Virus record (IMG/VR): IMGVR_UViG_3300043449_002510
Location: 60,149-124,148 of that record
DNA: 64,000 bases
Strand: one strand, 5' to 3'
Source: a virus
Both the position numbers and the translations under genes were made by a program. The stretch's first letter is position 1. Each line of letters starts with the position of its first letter. Below the pieces are notes generated by a model, which saw only the letters and a program-made list of their open reading frames with translations, ran no database searches and was not told the DNA's origin. Below are positions 47,504 through 55,471 of the stretch, one piece after another.

Positions 47504-48594
47504 ACAATTGATGAAATTACATTATTCAAAAAATTTTCTTTGGAGTATTTTTTTTGCAACTCTAGACCTTCTTCATTTATTTTGTTTTTATGAACTTTTA
47601 AAATAACTTTTTCACAAGCATCAATAAAATCATCTTCATTGAAATCAAAAATATTCCCCTGGTTAAAAGGCTGATTCGGATGGAAGAATACTCCATCATA
47701 AACTGATGTTTTACTATGCGGCTCAACCCAAGAAACCATGTCATCGCTAGCCCAGTCTTTATATGCATGAGCCTTCATCAATACGGCATGTTTTCCAATA
47801 GCAATACTTTGGAATTCAGGAAGACCAAAGCCTTCTCCCCCACTCATTCCTATAATAACGTCTGCGCTATTTAAAAAGTCATTGTATACAGAATTCTCAT
47901 TCATCATTGGGAAAAAATTAACATTAAAAGGTTTATTACCCTCTAAAACACCCATCAAAAGTTGTTGATTTTGTTCTTCATTCAAAAATGGATTATAAAC
48001 AGCACACTGAAGAGAAAATTTTGGATTATTTCCATATTTTTTAATCCAAGATTTTATAATTTTAGCGTGATGTTTTCTTTTTTCAAATTTACCGCAAAGA
48101 TTAAATACGATTCTTTCGTCATTAAAATATTTTTTGTTTTTCTGAAAGAAATTAAAAGAATCAAAAGCTAAGGGCATATATTTAGCTTCAACCCCGTTTT
48201 TCTTAAAAACTTCGCAGGTATATTTTGAAGAAAAATAAATATTATTATTTTTGGCTATGTTTATTTCTATTTTTGTTGGTTGATCAAGTTCGTAAAAAGT
48301 TAAAAGCGTTTGATTTTTAGAAAAACTTTCAAGACTACCGTTGAGGTGCCACAATTTAAAAATAGGTATATCTTTGTTGTAGTTTTCTAAACCATTTAGA
48401 ATCTTCTCTCTTATCCAATCTTTGAACTCTGATGTTACATTTTGGCTTTCTAAATTTACATTTCCTATAGGAAATAAATAGATATCGTTCTTTTCGGAGG
48501 CATTTTTTTCTCTCTCAAAGAGGGTTCTAAGCAAAAGAGTGGATGTTTGACCAAAAGATACAGGATTTAACGGAAGATTAAAAGCTAGTTTCAT
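47500..48594 (-). CDS. GT4-like glycosyltransferase
   Basis: A 364-residue GT-B enzyme. FNLCGKFEKRKHHAKIIKSWIKKY begins the nucleotide-sugar domain and VIIGMSGGEGFGLPEFQSIAIGKHAVL is the characteristic E-x7-E motif (GGEGFGLPxxE) of GT4. The N-terminal acceptor domain is present. It is first in the glycan island, just behind a strong intercistronic hairpin. Confidence 0.88.
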   Translation of the reverse strand: MKLAFNLPLNPVSFGQTSTLLLRTLFEREKNASEKNDIYLFPIGNVNLESQNVTSEFKDWIREKILNGLENYNKDIPIFKLWHLNGSLESFSKNQTLLTFYELDQPTKIEINIAKNNNIYFSSKYTCEVFKKNGVEAKYMPLAFDSFNFFQKNKKYFNDERIVFNLCGKFEKRKHHAKIIKSWIKKYGNNPKFSLQCAVYNPFLNEEQNQQLLMGVLEGNKPFNVNFFPMMNENSVYNDFLNSADVIIGMSGGEGFGLPEFQSIAIGKHAVLMKAHAYKDWASDDMVSWVEPHSKTSVYDGVFFHPNQPFNQGNIFDFNEDDFIDACEKVILKVHKNKINEEGLELQKKYSKENFLNNVISSIV

Positions 48595-48610
48595 ATTTTT
48601 ATGATAATTT

Positions 48611-48631
48611 GGGGTGAGAGATTCTCACCCC
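48611..48631. other. Strong intercistronic hairpin
   Basis: A perfect 9-bp stem (GGGGTGAGA with TCTCACCCC) and 3-base loop between the stop at 48640 and the ATG at 48594. No T-run follows in the minus direction, so it is a processing site or partial attenuator rather than a plain terminator. On + it would be followed by TTTT. Confidence 0.5.
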
Positions 48632-48639
48632 TTTTAACT

Positions 48640-48960
48640 TTACATAACATCATCATCTGATGCTGTAAGCGCCTGCTCTTCTTGAGGCGTTTCATTTTGC
48701 TTGACTTTGGGCTGGGTTGGTTTTGTGATTTGAGTTTTTGTAACGGGAGCGTTTTCGCTCTTGGGTTTAGAAAGGTATATCCTAAGATCTGGGTGAGAGT
48801 CTTTCTGCTTGTACTTATTGCTAAATACAACAACTGGGACATCTTTATCATAACCAAGCGCTTTTAGGTTAATAGTTCCAGACAGAAACTTCTGAGTCTT
48901 TCCCTGTTTTTTCCATAATGCGCCGACTTCTACTTTTTGCTCTGAGTTGTTTTCGTTCAT
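48640..48960 (-). CDS. DUF736-like protein
   Basis: A 106-residue protein. EVGALWKKQGKTQKFLSGTI followed by VVVFSNKYKQKDSHPDLRIYLS resembles DUF736 proteins, small beta-rich phage and bacterial proteins of unknown role. The C-terminal 35 residues are a disordered, acidic-ending tail (LTASDDDVM) like those of ssDNA-binding proteins. A promoter with a 39-base leader lies in front. An SSB-like role is possible but unproven. Confidence 0.6.
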   Translation of the reverse strand: MNENNSEQKVEVGALWKKQGKTQKFLSGTINLKALGYDKDVPVVVFSNKYKQKDSHPDLRIYLSKPKSENAPVTKTQITKPTQPKVKQNETPQEEQALTASDDDVM

Positions 48961-48999
48961 ATTTTTTAGTTAAAAAACCTAATTTTCGTAGGTAAAGTT

Positions 49000-49027
49000 A
49001 TTATATCATTTTTCAAAAAAAAGTCAA
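49000..49027 (-). promoter_or_regulatory. Sigma-70-like promoter
   Basis: Minus-strand TTGACT, 16 bases, TATAAT, the closest match to consensus in the window. It leaves about a 30-base leader before the ATG at 48960, unlike the leaderless sites. Confidence 0.7.
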
Positions 49028-49034
49028 TGTGTAT

Positions 49035-49664
49035 TTATACAATATCGCAAATATTTGACATGTTTTTTATTTTATTTTTAATCAAAACCAACCCTTTTTT
49101 GTGAAGAGACATTACTGTTTGTGGCGAGCTGTTTATTTTTTTAGCAATTTTGTCCCATATCATTTTTTTGTCATCAAAGTATCTGTAGTAAAATATTTGT
49201 TTTATTCTTTCGTCTTTTAACTGCTCTAATATATCAACTACATATTCTCTATATTCTTTCAAGTTGTTTTGATTTTCAAAAAATAATTGTCTTGTTTGAT
49301 TTTCTTCTATTTTGTTTTTGATTTCCTCGTCATTTGCTGGAGCTATAAATTTTCTTTCATTAATAGAGTTTAAGCAGAGATATCTTGCGTAATTTCCAAT
49401 CCAAGAAGATAATTTTACATTCTTTTTAGGATCGAAAGTGTTTACGCAATGAAGTATAATTATATTTTTTTCATTAAAAATGTCTTGTATATAAACTCCC
49501 GAAGCGCTTAAAGCTGGAGAATATTTTTGACAAATTTTATAAAAAACATCTTGATACCTCCTGCAAATTTCTTCAAACGCCTCGCTTGAGGCTTTGTTCT
49601 TTACAGCTCTAACCAATTGAATATCTGTTTTAGCTTCTGATAAATTTTTCAATTTTTTCTGCAT
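49035..49664 (-). CDS. Sigma-70-family RNA polymerase sigma factor
   Basis: A 209-residue protein. AFEEICRRYQDVFYKICQKY resembles the region 2 start, and KKNVKLSSWIGNYARYLCLN region 2.3/2.4. The C-terminal region IKQIFYYRYFDDKKMIWDKIAKKINSSPQTVMSLHKKGL is a region 4 helix-turn-helix. Its size suits a group 3/4 (ECF-like or sporulation-type) factor. It overlaps the dNMP kinase by 35 bases. Confidence 0.8.
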   Translation of the reverse strand: MQKKLKNLSEAKTDIQLVRAVKNKASSEAFEEICRRYQDVFYKICQKYSPALSASGVYIQDIFNEKNIIILHCVNTFDPKKNVKLSSWIGNYARYLCLNSINERKFIAPANDEEIKNKIEENQTRQLFFENQNNLKEYREYVVDILEQLKDERIKQIFYYRYFDDKKMIWDKIAKKINSSPQTVMSLHKKGLVLIKNKIKNMSNICDIV

Positions 49665-50214
49665 GTGTTAATAAGTTTAAATTTTTAAAAGAAAACGGTT
49701 CTACCTTATTCCAAATCACTCTATAGTCTGCATTTTTTTTCAAAATGGGGTCATTTTGTTCTTCTTCTCTGTTTGGAGCTTTCAGCTTTTCATTATTGTC
49801 TAAATTCATTGTGATATGAATTAAATATCCGCCTAGTTGTTTTTTTAACCAAAAAAGTTCATCTTCTTCGTATTCGGCATACCGAATATCAGTTATTACT
49901 GCTATGTTTTCTTCGTCTTGATTTAAGAAGTTTTTTATTTCTTCTGTTAATTTTGAAGTCCAGTATGTTCCATTGGTTAAAGTTCTTCTAATTTTTCCAT
50001 GAGCAACTAAAAGTGGACGTATCAAGTCTTTTTCTTCTCTAGTGCAATTAAATAAATCAATTTTATACAAATCTTTCGTAAAAATATTTAATTCATTTTT
50101 AAGACAGTCTGCTAAAGCAAATCTTTTTATTTTTGAATTTTTAAAATTTAGCAAAGCAAACATGGTATCTTTACCGCTTCCAGCAACACCAGATAAACCA
50201 ATGACTCTTTTCAT
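49630..50214 (-). CDS. Deoxynucleoside monophosphate kinase
   Basis: A 194-residue P-loop kinase. VIGLSGVAGSGKDTM is Walker A (residues 4-18), and VITDIRYAEYEEDE is the motif typical of phage dNMP kinases such as T4 gp1. PNREEEQNDPILKKNADYRV is a lid-like region. It supplies dNDPs for phage DNA synthesis and is next to the sigma factor and GMP reductase. Confidence 0.85.
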   Translation of the reverse strand: MKRVIGLSGVAGSGKDTMFALLNFKNSKIKRFALADCLKNELNIFTKDLYKIDLFNCTREEKDLIRPLLVAHGKIRRTLTNGTYWTSKLTEEIKNFLNQDEENIAVITDIRYAEYEEDELFWLKKQLGGYLIHITMNLDNNEKLKAPNREEEQNDPILKKNADYRVIWNKVEPFSFKNLNLLTHAEKIEKFIRS

Positions 50215-50248
50215 AAAGATGTGACTAAGTATACAAACAAAAATTCAA

Positions 50249-51223
50249 TTATCTTTTTGGAGGAAGGCTGTTTTGCTTTATCTCAAAAACTCCATTGCCG
50301 ATAAAATCCGTTAATGTAGAATAACCGCTATAGCTAACAGCACTACTTAACCCACCCCATAATTCATCAACAAGTTTGGAAAGAGGCTTTAGTTCTTCTT
50401 CTATTTTATAAACTTTTCCCTCGCTGTGTTTTTTTATTCCTCCCCAGCGCTCTTGTTGTTTGTGGCTTGCACCACCCCAATATGTTCCGTCACCAGAAAG
50501 ATGCGTTTCAGCCTCAAAAGCTCTAGCAAAATACCCACCCATCATAACATAATCAGCCCCAGCTCCAAACGCTTTTGCCGCATAGTTCCCATTTTTTACC
50601 CCTCCGTCAGCAAGAATAAAATTATTTTTATAAATTTTATTGGATTTTTTTATACTATATATTTCCGTTAATTCAGTTATTTGCCCCCTGTTGTAACCTG
50701 TAGCATCAGAAGTAGCGCAAGCGCTGCCACCGGCAATGCCGACTCTTATAAAGGTTTCAATATCTGGGTTAATTAAATTATAAAAACCCTCACTAGTCAT
50801 AACGTTTCCAACCATTATTTTTTTAACGTCGCAAAGATTTTTTATAGAAGAAACGATGTTTTTTATACTAGGGATATAACCATTAGCTATATCGATTAAA
50901 ATATTTTTAATATTTTTAGAAGCCAGTTTTTTAACTCTTTCAAAGTCATTCGCGCCAACAGAAACAAAAACGTTATCTTTATTAATTAAAGAATTATAAA
51001 TCTGGATTTGTTTTTCAACATCACAAAATCTATGCAAACAAACGGTCAACCCTAATTTGTTTGCCTCAAATGCAAACTTCTCGCCTATAACAGCATCCAT
51101 TGGCGAAACAATTATTCTGTTTAATTCTTTAGGAACATCACTTCGTGATGAAATAGAAGAATGTTGAGCTATTAAATTAACGTCGTTATAATAAATGCTT
51201 TTTGTTTGAAGTATTGTAGGCAT
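50249..51223 (-). CDS. GMP reductase / IMP dehydrogenase family enzyme
   Basis: A 324-residue TIM barrel without CBS domains. The active-site loop RVGIAGGSACATSDATGYNRGQ carries the catalytic Cys (GSxC) and the TG-N-GQ tail more like GMP reductase than IMPDH. The phosphate loops FILADGGVKNGNYAAKAFGAGADYVMMGG are complete. It would interconvert purine nucleotides. The 500 bases upstream are the structured region at 51300-51670, which may be its leader. Confidence 0.85.
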   Translation of the reverse strand: MPTILQTKSIYYNDVNLIAQHSSISSRSDVPKELNRIIVSPMDAVIGEKFAFEANKLGLTVCLHRFCDVEKQIQIYNSLINKDNVFVSVGANDFERVKKLASKNIKNILIDIANGYIPSIKNIVSSIKNLCDVKKIMVGNVMTSEGFYNLINPDIETFIRVGIAGGSACATSDATGYNRGQITELTEIYSIKKSNKIYKNNFILADGGVKNGNYAAKAFGAGADYVMMGGYFARAFEAETHLSGDGTYWGGASHKQQERWGGIKKHSEGKVYKIEEELKPLSKLVDELWGGLSSAVSYSGYSTLTDFIGNGVFEIKQNSLPPKR

Positions 51224-51299
51224 ATTATTTGGACTTAAATTTCAAATAAACGTTCAACGGAGAAAAGGAAACATGATGTATTCTTTAGCAAATAAGAGA

Positions 51300-51671
51300 C
51301 AATATCCCCCACAAAGTAATAAATAATATTACTTCGTGGAGGATCTACATGAATGTCTTCTTTGAGGGCTTTATTTTTTTATGTCAAGCAGCCACCCTGA
51401 CGACATTTGAGAGCTTATAAAAATAAGCCAATAACTACCAAGTACTGGTGATAGGAAAGGTGAAAAACCCATTTACGTTATTGTCCCCTCTGGTTAAGAC
51501 ACAGCGGGTTACTTCTACGACTTCTCGTAGCCTTTTTTATTTTCCATCTCAAAATGGAGCTTTAACCCCTCTTGTTGCGTGTATCTAAAGCTTAAATACC
51601 TCACCCGCGATGGGGCAACTTGAGAAAACCTCACGTTTGACGTACGGCTTAAAAGTGGTTTGTCACTTTTT
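51300..51671. ncRNA. Unassigned structured RNA region (strand uncertain)
   Basis: This ORF-free part of a 500-base gap holds many helices (+ coordinates): 51309-51321 with 51327-51339 (13 bp, one mismatch); 51381-51385 with 51402-51406 enclosing CAG/CTG; 51413-51417 with 51424-51428; 51429-51435 with 51477-51483 enclosing hairpins 51437-51440/51446-51449 and a GGT-GAAAA-ACC loop; long-range 51504-51509 with 51603-51608; 51515-51520 with 51525-51530; 51543-51547 with 51554-51558; 51651-51657 with 51664-51670. A promoter at 51675-51704 points into it on the minus strand, but purine-rich loops (GATAGGAAAGG) favour a + strand RNA. No tRNA, tmRNA, RNase P or riboswitch core was recognised. Confidence 0.6.
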
Positions 51672-51674
51672 CAT

Positions 51675-51704
51675 ATAATAGATTCTTTTTGCTTAAAAAG
51701 TCAA
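51675..51704 (-). promoter_or_regulatory. Sigma-70-like promoter into the structured region
   Basis: Minus-strand TTGACT, 18 bases, TATTAT, followed by the structured region and then the GMP reductase-like gene. The same bases also contain TATAAT just before the + ATG at 51726. Confidence 0.45.
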
Positions 51705-51725
51705 GAGTAAATCTTATAATAAAAT

Positions 51726-52085
51726 ATGTTAAACATCATTTCTGTTTTTTGGATTATTTTATTTTTATATATTTATTTTGAAACTTCTGCAATTGTTGAA
51801 TGGTCAAAATTGTTAAAATTAAAATTTATCAAATATAAAGAATATGAGGAAAGCATTAAAATGTTTCCAGATCTTAAATACCCAGATTTTCTAGCAATGA
51901 GGTATGATAACTTTTTTATAAAATTAATAACATGCCAAGAGTGCCTATGCATCTGGATTAATATAATATTATTTTTATTTTTTAATTCTTTTTTGGGCGG
52001 TTGGTTATTTTTCAGTATAAATACAATAGCGTCTTTATTTGGAATAGCTTTATTTAAATTTTCAATGAAAAGATTTTATGAGTGA
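51726..52085 (+). CDS. Small membrane protein with CxxC
   Basis: A 119-residue protein with three hydrophobic segments: about residues 5-20, 76-95 and 97-112. The loop LITCQECLCIWINI (a CxxCxC cluster before a membrane helix) resembles DUF1360-like phage membrane proteins. TATAAT precedes the ATG by 6 bases with no Shine-Dalgarno. Role unknown. Confidence 0.65.
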   Translation: MLNIISVFWIILFLYIYFETSAIVEWSKLLKLKFIKYKEYEESIKMFPDLKYPDFLAMRYDNFFIKLITCQECLCIWINIILFLFFNSFLGGWLFFSINTIASLFGIALFKFSMKRFYE

Positions 52086-52575
52086 TTTTTTTTTAAAAAG
52101 ATTACAAAAAGAAAAAAGAGAATTAAATGTAAAAGAAAAACCTTTTATACAAATAAGAGAGTCAGATGATGTCTTTTTTGAAAAAGAAAAAAGTCGAGTT
52201 GTCGATCCAGAAGAATTAAAAAAACAATTAATAAATAAATTAAACGAAGAATCAAAAATAATTATGAACGAAGAAAACAAATTTTCAAATATAGAAATGG
52301 TGCATTTTTCTTCATTAGAAGAGTTTGTTTCTTGGTATGAAAAAAATAAATCTTTTTTTGAAGAAAAACAACAAAAACCCCTAGACACTCTTATTCAGGC
52401 TAGAGATATGACGCTTGGAGGATGCAACTGCAACAAACAACAAAGAAAAAATATGGCAAATACTTATTTTATTGATTTTTGGACTAAAAACAGAAACACA
52501 GATTTACTTCCTACACTTCAAAAAATATTAAAAACAAAAAAAATTGTATTCGGTGATTTTTTAAGCTACCCCTAG
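52078..52575 (+). CDS. Protein of unknown function with CxC motif
   Basis: A 165-residue, mostly helical and charged protein that starts inside the previous gene's end (8-base overlap). A CxC motif in LGGCNCNKQQRKN precedes a C-terminal globular part (YFIDFWTKNRNTDLL). No family was recognised. It precedes the ribonucleotide reductase gene. Confidence 0.6.
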   Translation: MSDFFLKRLQKEKRELNVKEKPFIQIRESDDVFFEKEKSRVVDPEELKKQLINKLNEESKIIMNEENKFSNIEMVHFSSLEEFVSWYEKNKSFFEEKQQKPLDTLIQARDMTLGGCNCNKQQRKNMANTYFIDFWTKNRNTDLLPTLQKILKTKKIVFGDFLSYP

Positions 52576-52657
52576 CAAAAAAGCTGTATTTATCATTACC
52601 TCAAAAACAACTTGCACAATAAAGAAAAGTTGTTAGTATAAATATATTATTTTTGTT

Positions 52658-54628
52658 ATGGAAAAAAAACACTTTGACGGTTTAGAAGAAATGGCGAATT
52701 TTACTTTTACTACTAAGTACGCCAAGTATGATGAAAAAAAGAAACGTAGAGAAACTTGGGACGAAACCGTCTCCCGAGTTGAAAAAATGCATTTAAAGAA
52801 ATTTAACTTTCTGTCTGAAAAAGACAAACAAGAAATTTCAAAAGCGTTTGATTTTGTGCGTAGTAAAAGAATTACGCCATCAATGCGCTCTATGCAGTTT
52901 GGCGGCAAGGCCGTTGAAGCCCACAATGGAAGAATTTTTAATTGTGCGGTAAGGCACGTTGATTCTCTGCGTTCTTTCGCTGAGTCTTTTTACACTCTTC
53001 TTTGTGGGACCGGGGTTGGATTTGGTTTGACTAACTTTTTTCTTAATAGACTTCCAGATTTTGTTAACGCAAATGATAAAACTGGGACTGTCATAACTTA
53101 TGTTGTTCAAGACAGTATAGAAGGATGGTCCGACTCTATTGAGGCATTGTTAAACTGCTACTTTAAAAACACGCCTTATTCTGGAAGAAAAATTGTTTTT
53201 GATTATAGCCGCATTCGTCCAAAAGGCGCAAAACTTAAGACTGGCGGAGGAAAAGCCCCCGGATACAAAGGCTTAAAGAATTGTCATAAAAAAGTAAAAA
53301 TGCTTTTAGATTCTCTTATCGAAGAGAAGAAACAAATTCGCTTAAAAACCATTGATGCTTACGATATCTTGATGCATTGCGCTGACGCAGTTCTTTCTGG
53401 TGGTATTCGCCGCAGTGCTTGTAGTGTTATTTTCGATGCCTCTGATGAAGATATGATGAACGCCAAGACTGGAAAATGGTTTGAAGAAAACCCGCAGAGA
53501 GCCAGAAGTAATAATTCTGCAATAATCATTAGAGATAAGACCTCTTATAAAGACTTTTGCAAACTGATTGAAAAAACCAAACAGTTTGGTGAACCAGGAT
53601 TCCTGTATGTCATTGACGAAAAACAACTCTTAAACCCCTGTTTTGAGATTTCATTTATTCCAATGACTTCTGATGGTCGTTGTGGATTTCAATTTTGTAA
53701 TTTAACTTCCATTAACGGAGCAAAAGTTACTTCCGTTGAAGAATTTAAGGAAGCTTCTTGGGCTGCTTCATTAATCGGAACACTTCAAGCTGCTTATACT
53801 ACTTTTCCATACCTTGGTCATACTTCTGAAGAGTTGACTAAAGAAGAAGCTCTTCTTGGGGTTTCTATTACTGGAATGATGGATAATCCAGACATTTTGT
53901 TTAATTCAAAATTTCAAAAAGAGGCTGCTAAAGTCGCTGTTGAAACCAATAAGGAATGGGCAAAAAAGATAGGTATTAATCAAGCTGCTCGCGTTACCTG
54001 CATTAAGCCAGAGGGAACAAATTCAATTGTCCTTTCTGCTGCTTCGGGGATTCACCCTCATCACGCAAGAAAATATTTTCGCAGAATTCAGGTAAACAAA
54101 GACGATAATGTTTATAAATATTTTAAAATGTTTAACGAACACGCTTGCGAAGAAAGTGTTTGGAGCGCAAATAAAGTTGATGACGTAATCACTTTTCCAA
54201 TAGAGATTTCTGAAAAAGCAAAAATTAAGTCTGATTTAAGTGCCATCGAACACCTTAAGTTAATTAAATTAACTCAAGAGAATTGGGTTAATTCTGGAAC
54301 AACAGACACAAATAAAAAGCCACTAAACCATAGTGTCAGCTGCACTGTTATCGTCAAAGACGAAGAGTGGGAAGAGGTTACTCAATTCTTGTTCAAAAAC
54401 CAAAAAGACTTCACTGCTGTTTCTTTGTTGCCGTTTTCCGGTGATAAAATTTATCAACAGGCGCCGATGGAAGCCGTTGTTACCCCAGAGGACGAAGAAA
54501 AGTTTAATAAACTCGTCCAAAATTGGACCAAGGTAGAGTATAAGAAGCTTGAAGAAGAAGATGATGCAACCAATCATTCTGCCGAAGTTGCTTGTGCTGG
54601 TGGAGCTTGTGAGGTTACAAAGGTATAA
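52658..54628 (+). CDS. nrdJ: Class II (adenosylcobalamin-dependent) ribonucleoside-triphosphate reductase
   Basis: A 656-residue monomeric B12-dependent reductase. SMRSMQFGGKAVEAHNGRIFNCAVRH and LLCGTGVGFGL are the class II N-terminal signature, NPCFEISF holds the catalytic Cys/Glu and CNLTSING follows. The C-terminal ACAGGACEV is the redox Cys pair (C-x4-C) that regenerates the site. No ATP-cone is present. It makes dNTPs from ribonucleotides with no oxygen or second subunit, but needs host cobalamin. TTGCAC, 19 bases, TATAAA lies upstream. GC content is slightly above the neighbours, perhaps from transfer. Confidence 0.92.
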   Translation: MEKKHFDGLEEMANFTFTTKYAKYDEKKKRRETWDETVSRVEKMHLKKFNFLSEKDKQEISKAFDFVRSKRITPSMRSMQFGGKAVEAHNGRIFNCAVRHVDSLRSFAESFYTLLCGTGVGFGLTNFFLNRLPDFVNANDKTGTVITYVVQDSIEGWSDSIEALLNCYFKNTPYSGRKIVFDYSRIRPKGAKLKTGGGKAPGYKGLKNCHKKVKMLLDSLIEEKKQIRLKTIDAYDILMHCADAVLSGGIRRSACSVIFDASDEDMMNAKTGKWFEENPQRARSNNSAIIIRDKTSYKDFCKLIEKTKQFGEPGFLYVIDEKQLLNPCFEISFIPMTSDGRCGFQFCNLTSINGAKVTSVEEFKEASWAASLIGTLQAAYTTFPYLGHTSEELTKEEALLGVSITGMMDNPDILFNSKFQKEAAKVAVETNKEWAKKIGINQAARVTCIKPEGTNSIVLSAASGIHPHHARKYFRRIQVNKDDNVYKYFKMFNEHACEESVWSANKVDDVITFPIEISEKAKIKSDLSAIEHLKLIKLTQENWVNSGTTDTNKKPLNHSVSCTVIVKDEEWEEVTQFLFKNQKDFTAVSLLPFSGDKIYQQAPMEAVVTPEDEEKFNKLVQNWTKVEYKKLEEEDDATNHSAEVACAGGACEVTKV

Positions 54629-54662
54629 TATGTGGGAACAATTAGAATTTAAATTTTAATAA

Positions 54663-54668
54663 GTGTAT
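54663..54668 (+). promoter_or_regulatory. GTGTAT element before tmRNA
   Basis: GTGTAT 21 bases before the first base of the tmRNA, the same element found before several late-looking genes. It is short and could be chance. Confidence 0.3.
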
Positions 54669-54689
54669 AAGTTTTTAGATCTTTGATAT

Positions 54690-55062
54690 GGGGGTGCAAA
54701 GAATCGATTTATGAATAATCGAAATGGATTGCACGTAGAGGATAACAGTTGGCCTCTTTAAAACTTCTGTTAAAAACAAATGCTAAAGCATTGAAATCGC
54801 TTGCCTTTAAGCCAGTTATGGCCCGCAAGGCGGCTGTTGTAGCCTAATTTATCAGGTTACCCGTTTGTCTTTTGATTCTCGCTAAAAAGAACAAACGCCA
54901 TTTGCGAGAAAAACGCGGGTAACAAATGCGCGTAATCAGGTGTTAAAAACTCAATAAAGATGGAGTGATGGTTCCTATTTATTGTTTTATTAATTCCATC
55001 TAAACATGTAGACGTTCTTTTGGTTAGCATAAAGACGCGGCTCGCTGCCGCCACCTCCACCA
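54690..55062 (+). ncRNA. ssrA: Transfer-messenger RNA (tmRNA)
   Basis: A 373-base RNA. The 5' GGGGGTG pairs with 3' CACCTCC (55052-55058) followed by A and CCA, giving a tRNA-Ala-like acceptor with the G3-U70 pair read by AlaRS. A D-loop-like GAATCGATTT follows. Pseudoknot 1 is clear: AGAGG 54737-54741 with CCTCT 54753-54757, and TAACAG 54743-54748 with CTGTTA 54767-54772. Nine bases later GCT at 54782 is the likely resume codon. The tag is 21 codons, starting AKALKSLAFK and ending ARKAAVVA, stop at 54845. The T arm has a 4-bp stem and CTCGCTG loop. It rescues stalled ribosomes with host SmpB. Confidence 0.9.
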
Positions 55063-55076
55063 GTTTAAATAAAAAT

Positions 55077-55361
55077 ATGAAAAAGAACCCCCGCAGAGAA
55101 CAAATGCTATCAGAAGCGGCTTTAATTTTTAGTTCTGTTTCCTTTTTTGAGGATGAAGTAAATAAAAAATTAGGCGAGCTTGACGAAGCAATTAATAATA
55201 ATTATATTGAAGACTTGCCTCAATTAGAAAAAGAGGTAGTCGCTTTAGTAAAAAAACTAAACGATGAAAATAAAGAAATTGATAATTTCATTATAAAATA
55301 CAAAAAGGAATTATCTAATGAAAAAAAAGCAATTTTACCTCGTTCTAAACAAAAAGAATAA
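55077..55361 (+). CDS. Small helical protein of unknown function
   Basis: A 94-residue protein from the ATG at 55077, which keeps it clear of the tmRNA end at 55062. It forms one long charged helix (SSVSFFEDEVNKKLGELDEAINNNY..., KKLNDENKEIDNFII), coiled-coil-like, with a basic tail. No family was recognised. It overlaps the next small gene by 44 bases. Confidence 0.6.
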   Translation: MKKNPRREQMLSEAALIFSSVSFFEDEVNKKLGELDEAINNNYIEDLPQLEKEVVALVKKLNDENKEIDNFIIKYKKELSNEKKAILPRSKQKE

Positions 55362-55470
55362 ATACACTTACGGAGCTTTTCCCAGAACAAAAGAAGGAAA
55401 ACAGCAAGCGATAGAATATAAAAATAAATTGTTAAAGCAAAATAAAAACTTCGAATTTATAATTAAATAA
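55318..55470 (+). CDS. Very small basic protein (50 residues)
   Basis: A 50-residue reading frame, MKKKQFYLVLNKKNKYTYGAF then a Lys-rich helix. It has the beta-hairpin-plus-helix look of small phage DNA- or RNA-binding proteins. It overlaps its upstream neighbour and ends 1 base before the next ATG, which supports it as a gene, but it is short. Confidence 0.5.
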   Translation: MKKKQFYLVLNKKNKYTYGAFPRTKEGKQQAIEYKNKLLKQNKNFEFIIK

Positions 55471-55471
55471 C

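Noticed and set aside
48591-48857. 88-codon minus frame overlapping the DUF736-like gene
   Set aside because: Alternative frame of a better gene; the DUF736-like frame matches a family and its promoter.
51454-51470. 23S rRNA fragment
   Set aside because: Similarity is limited to about 13 exact bases in a purine-rich loop; surrounding helices differ.
51440-51510. Cobalamin riboswitch (GGTGAAAA-like string, near a B12 enzyme)
   Set aside because: The conserved B12 box and the rest of the core do not follow; only a short purine string matches.
51616-51650. Group II intron domain V-like string (CGTACGG ending) in the structured region
   Set aside because: The matching 5' strand (AGCCG near the start of a 34-base hairpin) is absent, no reverse transcriptase gene is near, and no interrupted gene was found.
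52630-52660. T4-type late promoter TATAAATA before the reductase gene
   Set aside because: Only one site of this kind; not repeated before virion genes, so no evidence for a T4-like late system.
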